NCBI GenBank assembly: GCA_002419505.1
Contig: DIGF01000001.1
Location: 1-16,865 of the forward strand
DNA length: 16,865 nt
Origin: Caryophanales bacterium UBA5729
GTDB taxonomy: Bacteria > Bacillota_I > Bacilli_A > Izemoplasmatales > Hujiaoplasmataceae
Direction: 5' to 3'
Shown in pieces: positions 6,082 to 13,457 of this stretch. Positions within the stretch are counted from its first letter, which is position 1. Each line of letters starts with the position of its first letter. The notes beneath the pieces were generated by a model, which saw only the letters and a list, made by a program, of their open reading frames with translations, made no database searches and had not been told where the DNA came from. A program made the position numbers and the translations under genes.

Positions 6082-8703
6082 TTATTTCACCTCAAAAAGG
6101 TTCTTTCCACTATGGTAATTAGCAATTAATTTTGTCTTAAAGTCCACTGCGCTTTCCATAGTTTTTTTGGTAATTTTAATCACTTCATCTAACTCGTTAG
6201 GAAACACATCTAAAACAACTTCGTCATGAATTTGTAAGATGATCTGTGACTTCAAATTTGCTTTATCAAAATTTTGTTTTATTTTTACCATAGCGATTTT
6301 TAAAATATCAGCAGCAGTTCCTTGAATTGGAGCATTCATAGCTATTCTTTTTCCGAATTGCCTAGTCATATAATTTTTTGAGTTAATTTCAGGAATGTAG
6401 GTTATCCGATTAAACAAAGTTTTGACATATCCATTCTTTTCAGCAAAATTAATTTTTTCATCCATATAAGTCTTTATTTCTGGATAATTTTCAAAATAAG
6501 AATTAATAAATCTTTCTGCTTCTTTTGGAGCAATTCCTAAATCTTCAGATAAACCCCAAGCTGTTTTGCCATAGATAATACTAAAATTTATCGCTTTAGC
6601 TATTGATCTTTCATAATCGGAAATTTCCGTTTTTTTAAAGATTTTCTTAGCCGTTTCATAATGAATATCTAAATCATCATCAAACGCTTGTTTGAGATTT
6701 TTAATTTGCGCTAATTCACAAACTACTCTAAGTTCAATTTGCGAATAATCAAAGGAAAGAAGATAATTTCCCTCACTAGGAACAAATACTTTCCGCAATT
6801 CTTTGCCTTCTTCGGTCTTGATAGGAATGTTTTGGAGATTGGGATCCTTTGAAGATAATCTTCCAGTCTTAGTCAACGCTTGTTGGTAGACAGTATGAAT
6901 TCTACCGTCGTTCTTCAGTTTTAGCGCTTCTTTTAAACCTTCAAAGTATGTTGATCTCAACTTGGTATAGGTACGATAATCAATTACCGGATTAATTATT
7001 GGATGGAAGAATTTTAATTTAGTTAAAACAGAAATATCGGTTGAATAACCGTTTTTTGTTTTTTTATTGGTGGGTAAATTCAAATTATCAAAAAGAACTT
7101 CGCCTAATTGTTTTGGACTATTAATATTAAACTTTGTTCCTGCTTTTTGATATATATCTATTTCTAATTTTTCGATTTCTTGAGAGAGAAACACACCAAA
7201 CTCTTCTAGTCTCTCTTGATCAATGAGAATGCCTTTGTATTCCATCTCCGCTAATAATTCAGCTAATGGCAATTCAATTTCATTAAGTAAAGTTAGTTGA
7301 TCCTGATCCTCATTTTTTTCTAAAGCAATTTTATGCAAATCTTTAATCGCTTTAACTTTTGTAATTATATGTCTAATATATTTTTCCGGTTCCGGCAAAG
7401 TGAATTTAACCCCTTTTCCGTAAATAAATTCATCTGAAATTACATCGTTATAATCAAGACTTTGCACAACTAAAGAGATATCGTCTTGTTTTATCGATGG
7501 GTTTGTTAAATACGCTGACAAAAGCAAATCAAATTTATAGCCTTTTGTCTCAATATCGTCCCATAATAAAGCCACTTTAATCTTTTTAATATCATAAACG
7601 TATTTCTGATATTTCGGATTATTTAGAAAAGCGATGAAATTTTTCGATTTTTTGGCAATATCATACGGCAAATAATAAGTATTATCATCAATTATCAAAC
7701 CAAATCCAATTTTTTTATCAACATGATAATTTTCACCGAAAATTTCCAAGTGCAAATAGGCGTGATTATAACTAAGTCCTTCAATTTTCGTTACCGAATC
7801 AAGTATTTCATATTCATTCTTGATGACTTTGTTATCTTTTTTTAAGTTCTTAATAAAAGAATTAAAATTCATCTTTTGATAGAATTTAATCAATTTTTCT
7901 TCATCATAACCTTTATATTCAGTTTTGCTAATATCAATAGTATTTTCAAAATCTGTTTTTATTGTAGCTAAATCTTTAGAGAAGAAAGCAACTTCTTTAT
8001 TTTCAGAAATTTTATCTTTAAGTTTACCCTTAATATTGTCGATATTAGCATAGATATTTTCAATCGTTTTAAACTCTTCTAATAGCTTTACTGCAGTTTT
8101 ATCACCAATTCCTGGAATTCCAGGAATATTGTCAGAACTATCACCAACTAAGGCTTTGTAATCAATAACTTGGTTTGTTTCAAAACCTAGTTTTTCTCTT
8201 ACATACTCGGGTGTATAAATTTCTACTTCTTTCAATCCTTTTCTTGAGATTAATTGATTGACATTTTTATCTAATAATTGAACTAAATCGTGGTCGTTTG
8301 AATAGATGGTAATTTCATCAAAATCAGCTTTGTAATGTTTGACCGCATAACCGATAATATCATCAGCTTCATAATATTCTTGCTCGTATTTATATACACC
8401 TAAAGCATCAAGATATTCTTTCATGTATGCGAATTGCTCTTTTAATTCTTCAGGAGTATCTTTTCTAGTGCCTTTATAATCGTCATAGATTTCGTGGCGA
8501 TGGGTCTTGCCTTCACAATCTAAAGCTACAAGAATATGGGTGTATCCATTATCGATTAGTTTTGTCATAGCGTGCGCAAAACCAAAGATACCGTTTGTGT
8601 ACAAACCTTCTTGAGTTTGCATCAAATTTCCCGTATACGCAGTAGCATAATAAGAGCGGAATAACAGGTTACTTGCGTCAATTAACAGCAGTTTCTTCTT
8701 CAT
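6082..8703 (-). CDS. polA: DNA polymerase I
   Basis: Fills gaps and removes RNA primers during lagging-strand processing and repair. The 873-residue product has an N-terminal 5'-nuclease (about 1-290; D9, YEADD 111-115, NDHD 136-139, GDSSDNIPGIPGIG 187-200), a degenerate 3'-5' exonuclease domain (about 295-465) and a complete polymerase domain. The polymerase has motif A DYSQIELR (652-659), an O-helix with R699, K703, F707 and Y711, and motif C HDE (826-828). The proofreading acidic residues are mostly lost: LHLE (317-320) stands in place of the DxE, and lysine near 374 in place of the second Asp. This resembles Bacillus-type Pol I. The ATG at 8703 was chosen over the longer ORF because of AGAGGTGA upstream and the canonical KKLLLIDASN beginning. 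Confidence 0.97.
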   Translation of the reverse strand: MKKKLLLIDASNLLFRSYYATAYTGNLMQTQEGLYTNGIFGFAHAMTKLIDNGYTHILVALDCEGKTHRHEIYDDYKGTRKDTPEELKEQFAYMKEYLDALGVYKYEQEYYEADDIIGYAVKHYKADFDEITIYSNDHDLVQLLDKNVNQLISRKGLKEVEIYTPEYVREKLGFETNQVIDYKALVGDSSDNIPGIPGIGDKTAVKLLEEFKTIENIYANIDNIKGKLKDKISENKEVAFFSKDLATIKTDFENTIDISKTEYKGYDEEKLIKFYQKMNFNSFIKNLKKDNKVIKNEYEILDSVTKIEGLSYNHAYLHLEIFGENYHVDKKIGFGLIIDDNTYYLPYDIAKKSKNFIAFLNNPKYQKYVYDIKKIKVALLWDDIETKGYKFDLLLSAYLTNPSIKQDDISLVVQSLDYNDVISDEFIYGKGVKFTLPEPEKYIRHIITKVKAIKDLHKIALEKNEDQDQLTLLNEIELPLAELLAEMEYKGILIDQERLEEFGVFLSQEIEKLEIDIYQKAGTKFNINSPKQLGEVLFDNLNLPTNKKTKNGYSTDISVLTKLKFFHPIINPVIDYRTYTKLRSTYFEGLKEALKLKNDGRIHTVYQQALTKTGRLSSKDPNLQNIPIKTEEGKELRKVFVPSEGNYLLSFDYSQIELRVVCELAQIKNLKQAFDDDLDIHYETAKKIFKKTEISDYERSIAKAINFSIIYGKTAWGLSEDLGIAPKEAERFINSYFENYPEIKTYMDEKINFAEKNGYVKTLFNRITYIPEINSKNYMTRQFGKRIAMNAPIQGTAADILKIAMVKIKQNFDKANLKSQIILQIHDEVVLDVFPNELDEVIKITKKTMESAVDFKTKLIANYHSGKNLFEVK

Positions 8704-8729
8704 CAAATCACCTCTAGTTTCAAACGTAA

Positions 8730-8749
8730 ATATTTTATCATATTTTATC
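8730..8749. repeat. Two perfect tandem 10-base repeats upstream of polA
   Basis: The 10-mer ATATTTTATC occurs twice head to tail at 8730-8739 and 8740-8749 (GATAAAATAT on the minus strand). It duplicates the -10-like sequence. In AT-rich DNA this could arise by chance or slippage. Confidence 0.6.
8732..8740 (-). promoter_or_regulatory. Candidate extended -10 promoter of polA
   Basis: TGATAAAAT, preceded by TA, gives a TRTGn-type extended -10 (hexamer TAAAAT 8737-8732). It lies about 30 bases before the polA ATG. No good -35 is visible at normal spacing, where the upstream hairpin sits, so the promoter rests on the extended -10 alone. Confidence 0.4.
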
Positions 8750-8750
8750 G

Positions 8751-8775
8751 AAAAATGCACCTTTACAGTGCATTT
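8751..8775 (-). terminator. Hairpin with short U tract between coaX and polA
   Basis: On the minus strand, AAATGCAC (8775-8768) pairs perfectly with GTGCATTT (8760-8753) around a 7-base loop, and the 3' arm runs into five T in total (8755-8751). It lies 4 bases after the coaX stop and ahead of the polA promoter candidate, as expected for a weak or partial terminator of the upstream operon. Confidence 0.6.
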
Positions 8776-8779
8776 GTTA

Positions 8780-9529
8780 CTATTTAGAATTTTTCTTTAA
8801 AATTATTAATAAGCCCTTTAAAATTAACGCATCATCTCTGATTAATTTTTCCTCACAATGAGGATAGACAATTTTGGCATGTCCGCCAGTAATTATTACA
8901 GGCAAATCAGGAAGGGATGTTTCTTCTTTTATTCTTCTTATCATTCCGTCAATCATCGATGCATGACCAAAAACCAAACCTGATTTGATGCAATCAACTG
9001 AATTTGTGCCAAGCACTTTTTTAGGCGCATGCAATTCTACTTGCGGTAAAAGCGAAGTTTTTGATACTAAAGCGTTTTTGCTTGTCGTTAATCCAGTCGC
9101 AATCGCTACACCTTTTAATACTTTGTTTTCTAAAAAAGAAAACGTTGTAGCTGTCCCCAAATCAATTACCAAACATGTTTCATTATAAAGGGTGGTCGCA
9201 GCAACAGAATTACCAATTAAATCCGCTCCTACTTCTTTAGGGTTGTCGGAATTAATCTTGATTCCCGTCTTAACTCCGGTTCCAACAAAAAGCGGCTCGA
9301 CATTAAACCGATTAACAAAGTATTCGCGAAAGACTTCGTTAAGTTCAGGAACAACAGAAGAGATGATTGCTTGATCGCAATCATCTATGAAACCGTTTAA
9401 AATAATCGTGTATTCATCAGAAGACTTGTTTTTTTCAGTATTAATCCGGTAGACTTTATCAATCATTTCTCCGGTTTTTGACAAGCCAATAGCTACAGTA
9501 GTATTGCCAATATCAATTGTTATCTTCAA
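8780..9529 (-). CDS. coaX: Type III pantothenate kinase
   Basis: Phosphorylates pantothenate to 4'-phosphopantothenate, the first step of coenzyme A synthesis. The 249-residue product has the ASKHA-fold phosphate loops: DIGNTT (6-11), DLGTATTF (123-130) and TGGHA (214-218). It also has the SSVVPELN segment (57-64), VGTGVKTGI (82-90) and a GHASMIDGMIRRI helix (188-200). The usual GADR motif reads GADL here (101-104). The start was set at TTG 9529, giving MKITIDIGN, because GAGGTGG lies 6 bases upstream and homologues begin at this point; the ATG at 9547 would add six unsupported residues. The start overlaps the upstream ECF gene by 17 bases, so the two are coupled, which supports a pantothenate role for that transporter. 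Confidence 0.94.
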   Translation of the reverse strand: MKITIDIGNTTVAIGLSKTGEMIDKVYRINTEKNKSSDEYTIILNGFIDDCDQAIISSVVPELNEVFREYFVNRFNVEPLFVGTGVKTGIKINSDNPKEVGADLIGNSVAATTLYNETCLVIDLGTATTFSFLENKVLKGVAIATGLTTSKNALVSKTSLLPQVELHAPKKVLGTNSVDCIKSGLVFGHASMIDGMIRRIKEETSLPDLPVIITGGHAKIVYPHCEEKLIRDDALILKGLLIILKKNSK

Positions 9530-10175
9530 AGAATTCCACCTCGCCATCTTTTAGGTATTCAGTTTTACCTAGATATTTAGCGAGTCTAATCACTATCGTG
9601 CCACCAATTAAACCAGCGATAAGCATTTCAACAAAGCTTGCTAGGGGAACGTTTAACACTACCAATAGCAATACATATGGAACAAAGTCTTCAAAAAGAT
9701 TTCCTGTGCCTAAAACCATAGAATAAGACGTCCATAACATCGTTAAAACCAACAATGAATGAATTAAAGTAAGGACGAAGAAACTTATCATAACCCCCGC
9801 TATCTTATTCTTGATGATTTTAATGAAAAATCTAGTTGTATCGTAAATGATAAGTCCAAATAAAATTCTTGGTAAAATTGCGACCCAAGGATACATAAAT
9901 AAAGGACTAGCATAAATAAAGGCAGCTATATTTGATATAACGCCGAATGCTAATCCTAAATAAATCCCGAATTTTCTTCCTAATAATGCTGCACCAATAA
10001 GCACAGGTACATGAATAATAGTCGCCTCTAAATTAGGCGCTATTTTGATAAATCCAAGGGTTCCGCCTAATCCATTGGGAACTAATCCCAACACTGCAAT
10101 AATTGCAATAAACATTGCAAGTATCGTCATTTCTCTTGTTTGTTCTCTCTTTGAGAGTTGTCTAATTTCTTTCAT
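9513..10175 (-). CDS. panT: ECF transporter S component, probably for pantothenate
   Basis: Predicted membrane substrate-binding subunit of an energy-coupling-factor vitamin importer, which would dock to a shared EcfA/A'/T module encoded elsewhere. The 220-residue product has a short basic N-terminus, then about six hydrophobic segments: roughly 16-32, 51-66, 69-88, 97-115, 126-148 and 165-195. The EATIIHVPVLIGAALLGRKFG stretch near 50-70 resembles S components of the PanT/DUF3816 type. It ends in an acidic tail. The ATG has AAGGAAGAG upstream. The pantothenate specificity is inferred from the 17-base overlap with coaX; another vitamin substrate cannot be excluded from sequence alone. It ends in TGA. 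Confidence 0.82.
   Translation of the reverse strand: MKEIRQLSKREQTREMTILAMFIAIIAVLGLVPNGLGGTLGFIKIAPNLEATIIHVPVLIGAALLGRKFGIYLGLAFGVISNIAAFIYASPLFMYPWVAILPRILFGLIIYDTTRFFIKIIKNKIAGVMISFFVLTLIHSLLVLTMLWTSYSMVLGTGNLFEDFVPYVLLLVVLNVPLASFVEMLIAGLIGGTIVIRLAKYLGKTEYLKDGEVEFFEDNN
9536..9542 (-). promoter_or_regulatory. Ribosome binding site deciding the TTG start of coaX
   Basis: GAGGTGG on the minus strand lies 6 bases before the TTG at 9529, inside the coding end of the upstream transporter gene. Confidence 0.75.
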
Positions 10176-10227
10176 AATCTCTTCCTTTCCAAGCCACTAA
10201 ATGTGGTCTCCTAAGCAGATTTTTTTA

Positions 10228-11292
10228 TTAAACGTTTTGTTTAATTTCTTTAATTTTATCCCAGTCGATTTCTTTAAGCATTGCTAAAATTTGTGATTTA
10301 ACCGCTTCATAATCATCTTTATGAATCATTGAAGTAGTTGAGTGAATATACCTTGAAGGCATACCAATTGTACAGACTAAAACCCCTTGACGTGAAAGTT
10401 GAACTGCAGCAGCATCTGTTCCGCCTAAAGAATTGTAGTATTGAAATTTAATATTATTTTTTACTGCGGTTTCTTCAATAAATTTTTTCATTCCTTGATG
10501 TAATAAAGCTCTCGGGTCATAGAAACGAACCATAAATCCCTCGCCCAAATTCCCTCCTACTTCACTCTGTTCAAAAGTATCAGTGCAAGGTGAACAATCA
10601 ACAGCGATAAACAAATCTGGTTTAAGCATATATGAGGAAGTAGTCGCGCCTCTTAAGCCAACTTCTTCTTGAACATTAGCTCCTGCGTAAAGTTTACATT
10701 TCAGTTCATCTTTATTAATTGATTCTAAAATATCTAGAGACATTGCGCTACCAAAACGATTGTCCCAAGCTTTAGAAAATATTTTTTTACCATCTTTACT
10801 TTCTTTATAAACATTTTCAAAAACAACTTGTTGACCGATTTTTATTCCCAATTCTTTTGCATGATTATAATCATCAGCAGCAATATCGAGATAAAAATCA
10901 TCAAAACTTGAAACTTGAGCAGTTTTGTTATCTCTTAGTAGGTGTGGCGGTTTAGCACCGATTACTCCCGGAACGAAAGTTCCATCATCAATAACTACAT
11001 TCATGTGTTGAGAAATCGCTACAACAGGATTGATTGATCCTATAGGTAAAAGTTTAATCAAACCGTTTTTAGTGATTTCTTTAACCATAGCTCCGACTTC
11101 ATCCATATGTCCTGCAATCATCACGGTAGGACCGTTCGATTTGAGATTAACCCCACCAAAAATAGATCCTAAATTATCTTCAACAACCTCTTCTGATAAT
11201 TTTTCCAAATGATTTCTCATATAGTTTCTAACATACTTTTCTTGTCCTGCAATCCCTGGTAAATTAACTAAATCTTTGTAATAATTTTTCAT
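10228..11292 (-). CDS. M42 family metallo-aminopeptidase (glutamyl aminopeptidase/YsdC type)
   Basis: Cytosolic co-catalytic-metal aminopeptidase, usually a dodecamer, trimming short peptides from the N-terminus. The 354-residue product shows all M42 signature residues: H62 and D64 in AGHMDEVG, D177 in AWDNRFG, the E209-E210 pair in QEEVGLRG, D232 in IAVDCSP, and H317 in SRYIHS. Length is typical. The ATG at 11292 overlaps the trmB stop in an ATGA arrangement, with AGAGGATAA upstream. Family members range from glutamyl aminopeptidase to general deblocking enzymes, and the specificity cannot be read here. Related genes sit near trmB and pepV homologues in Bacillus, so the linkage looks old. 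Confidence 0.93.
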   Translation of the reverse strand: MKNYYKDLVNLPGIAGQEKYVRNYMRNHLEKLSEEVVEDNLGSIFGGVNLKSNGPTVMIAGHMDEVGAMVKEITKNGLIKLLPIGSINPVVAISQHMNVVIDDGTFVPGVIGAKPPHLLRDNKTAQVSSFDDFYLDIAADDYNHAKELGIKIGQQVVFENVYKESKDGKKIFSKAWDNRFGSAMSLDILESINKDELKCKLYAGANVQEEVGLRGATTSSYMLKPDLFIAVDCSPCTDTFEQSEVGGNLGEGFMVRFYDPRALLHQGMKKFIEETAVKNNIKFQYYNSLGGTDAAAVQLSRQGVLVCTIGMPSRYIHSTTSMIHKDDYEAVKSQILAMLKEIDWDKIKEIKQNV

Positions 11293-11942
11293 TTATTATC
11301 CTCTTTTAAACTTGATTTTATATAGTAAATTGGCTTGTTAAGTTTTAAAAACTTAATTTCAAACTCTGTTTGCACATTTTCTTTTGGTAACGCTTTATAG
11401 AGATCTAAAATTACTGAGTTAATTTGAAAATTATCATCGTGATTAAGACTTAACATTGAATATTCAAACAATCCATAGTTATCTGTCTTAAGTTCAATGA
11501 TTCCTTTTGGATTTAATATCTTTGTATAATGTTTCAAAAATATCGGACTTGTCAGCCTTCTTTTAGCCTGTCTTTTTTTAGGCCATGGATCAGAAAAATT
11601 AAGATATATTTTATGAATCTCATAATCTTTAAAAATACTATCAATATTTACTGCGTCGAATCTAATTAAACGTAAATTGTCCAAAGGTTTTATCATCGCT
11701 TTTTCTAATGCTCTAACAATAACTGAGTCAAATTTTTCGACTCCGATGAAATTTGTATCAGGATTAGTTTCAGCTTTTTCATAGATAAACTTGCCTTTGC
11801 CACAACCAATTTCTAGTTCAATAGGTTTTTTATTTTTAAATACTTCCTTCCAATTCCCAGCGTGTTTTTTAGGATTTTGGATAATGATTTCCGGATAAGA
11901 CTCCAATAATTCTTTTGCGTATTTGACATTTCTCAACCGCAT
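11289..11942 (-). CDS. trmB: tRNA (guanine46-N7)-methyltransferase
   Basis: Makes m7G46 in the variable loop of tRNAs using S-adenosylmethionine. The 217-residue product has the AdoMet-binding motif EIGCGKGKF (44-52), GVEK (67-70), the family-specific NFSDPWPKKR block (115-124) followed by a basic RRL segment, and the C-terminal TEFE motif (192-195). Length fits the family. The ATG at 11942 lies directly after the pepV stop, and AGGAG for ribosome binding is within the last pepV codons. The stop overlaps the M42 peptidase start by 4 bases. No key residue is missing. Confidence 0.97.
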   Translation of the reverse strand: MRLRNVKYAKELLESYPEIIIQNPKKHAGNWKEVFKNKKPIELEIGCGKGKFIYEKAETNPDTNFIGVEKFDSVIVRALEKAMIKPLDNLRLIRFDAVNIDSIFKDYEIHKIYLNFSDPWPKKRQAKRRLTSPIFLKHYTKILNPKGIIELKTDNYGLFEYSMLSLNHDDNFQINSVILDLYKALPKENVQTEFEIKFLKLNKPIYYIKSSLKEDNK

Positions 11943-13298
11943 TTATTTAGCTCCTGCAAGCACGCAAATACTTTCTGCATAAATACTAGCTGCAGTAATC
12001 ATGTCTTTGATGATTAAGTATTCATTAGGTTGATGGGCTAAATCTTCTTTGCCTGGTAAATTCGGGCCAAAAGCGACTGCCTTTTTCAAAACTCTAGCGT
12101 AAGTTCCGCCACCGATACTCATAATTTTACTATCGTGATCACCGGTGTATTTCATATATGCTTCGTGTAAAGCCTTAACTAATGGATCATCTGGAGAAAT
12201 GTAATGTGGTTTTGAGTTTCCAACAAACTTGTAACTTAACTTAAACTCTTCTACGGCATTAATGATTTTCTTTTCATTCTTTTCGAATTCATAATTTCTT
12301 GGGTATCTTATATTAACACCAATTCTACCATTTTTACCATCAAATTTTACAAAGCCGGTATTTAAAGTAAGTTCTTTCATCTCTTTATCAAAAGTATTAA
12401 TACTTAACTTCTTGCCTAAATGATCAGCGCTTAAATATTTATCAATGAAATGGATAAAAGGGCTCTTTGTATGTTCTTTCAAAAAATTAACCATTAGATA
12501 AATCGCATTAACTCCAAGATGCGGCCAAGCTGCATGAGCGTTTTTTCCAAAAACTGTATAGGTATTTTTATAAACTCTACCGTGAATATCATTGTCTTTA
12601 AGATACTTGATGAATTCCTTTTGCAAATTTTTCTTTACAACCACAACACACTCGTCAGGTACGACATTATATCTTTCTCCAGCTGTTAATGATTCTATTA
12701 AATCACCCTCAAATTCGCCTTCAATATCAAAACTATAAATTCCCTTTTCAGCAAAAATTAAAGGAAATTCTGCATCAGGTGCAAATCCAATATCAGGCAT
12801 TTGTTCTTTTTCTAAGTAGCGTTTAATACATCTCATGCCGCTTTCTTCGTCACAGCCTAATATCAGTCTGACTTTTTTATTTAATTTAATACCCTTATCT
12901 TTAACCATTTTCATAGCTATATAGGCAGCTACAGTAGGACCTTTATCATCCATAGCGCCTCTTGCATAAATTTTTCCTTCATGTTCATAAGCTGAAAAAG
13001 GTGGATTATGCCATTTTCCTCCAGCAGGAACGACATCGAGATGTCCTAAAATCCCTAACACTTCTTCGCCTTCACCCATTTCTATATGAGCGGCATAATT
13101 ATCGATATTTTTAACCACAAAATTGTCATCTTCAGCGGTTTTCAACATAAAATCTAGTGCTTTCTTAATATCTTTACCAAATGGAGCAGTTTTATTTTTT
13201 GGATCGAATTCTTGTAAAACTGTTGGTATTTTTAAAAGTTTTTTCACTAATTGAACATATTCTTCTTCATATTCTTTTGCGATGTCAAACCAATTCAT
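11943..13298 (-). CDS. pepV: Dipeptidase PepV (M20 family)
   Basis: Zinc dipeptidase releasing amino acids from dipeptides and some longer N-terminal substrates in the cytosol. The 451-residue product carries the expected metal and catalytic residues: H86 and D88 in GHLDVVPAGG, D117/D118 in RGAMDDKGP, E151-E152 in DEESG, D175 in PDAEFP and H422 near the C-terminus. An inserted lid domain (about 190-300) contains GKNAHAAWPH. The ATG at 13298 was chosen because AAAGGTAGTGAT serves as its ribosome binding site; the upstream in-frame GTG at 13307 lies inside that site and is unlikely to be used. It is the first gene of the run ending with coaX. Confidence 0.95.
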   Translation of the reverse strand: MNWFDIAKEYEEEYVQLVKKLLKIPTVLQEFDPKNKTAPFGKDIKKALDFMLKTAEDDNFVVKNIDNYAAHIEMGEGEEVLGILGHLDVVPAGGKWHNPPFSAYEHEGKIYARGAMDDKGPTVAAYIAMKMVKDKGIKLNKKVRLILGCDEESGMRCIKRYLEKEQMPDIGFAPDAEFPLIFAEKGIYSFDIEGEFEGDLIESLTAGERYNVVPDECVVVVKKNLQKEFIKYLKDNDIHGRVYKNTYTVFGKNAHAAWPHLGVNAIYLMVNFLKEHTKSPFIHFIDKYLSADHLGKKLSINTFDKEMKELTLNTGFVKFDGKNGRIGVNIRYPRNYEFEKNEKKIINAVEEFKLSYKFVGNSKPHYISPDDPLVKALHEAYMKYTGDHDSKIMSIGGGTYARVLKKAVAFGPNLPGKEDLAHQPNEYLIIKDMITAASIYAESICVLAGAK

Positions 13299-13319
13299 AA
13301 ATATCACTACCTTTAATAT

Positions 13320-13347
13320 ATTTTATCACATCAACTTTAATTTTCAA
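13320..13347 (-). promoter_or_regulatory. Candidate promoter of the pepV-trmB operon
   Basis: A -35-like TTGAAA (13347-13342) and -10 TAAAAT (13325-13320) are separated by 16 bases, with a TGTGA extension just before the -10. The start site would fall near 13314-13312, leaving a leader of about 15 bases with little more than the ribosome binding site. Confidence 0.6.
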
Positions 13348-13384
13348 ACAATACAAACCATATCTAACATAAATATATAACTAT

Positions 13385-13412
13385 TTGACAATATAGAAAG
13401 ATAAAGTATAAT
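13385..13412 (+). promoter_or_regulatory. Promoter of the P1B ATPase gene
   Basis: Consensus TTGACA (13385-13390) and TATAAT (13407-13412) with a 16-base spacer; start site near 13419. It faces away from the pepV promoter in the 150-base divergent region 13308-13457. The ATPase ribosome binding site, AGTAGG before 13452, is only moderate. I saw no convincing long inverted repeat that would be a metal-regulator operator. Confidence 0.8.
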
Positions 13413-13457
13413 ATTATTAACAAAAGAATACTGATTTTTTGTAAAGTAGGTCATAAC

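Noticed and set aside
8704..8760. N-terminal extension of Pol I to 8760
   Set aside because: The added 19 residues cover the promoter-like repeats and match no Pol I; a ribosome binding site precedes the ATG at 8703.
13408..13417. 10-base palindrome ATAATATTAT over the ATPase -10 as a metal-regulator operator
   Set aside because: Pure A/T, and it follows from the -10 sequence itself. A near-identical stretch occurs at the thrS promoter, so it is not specific to metal control.
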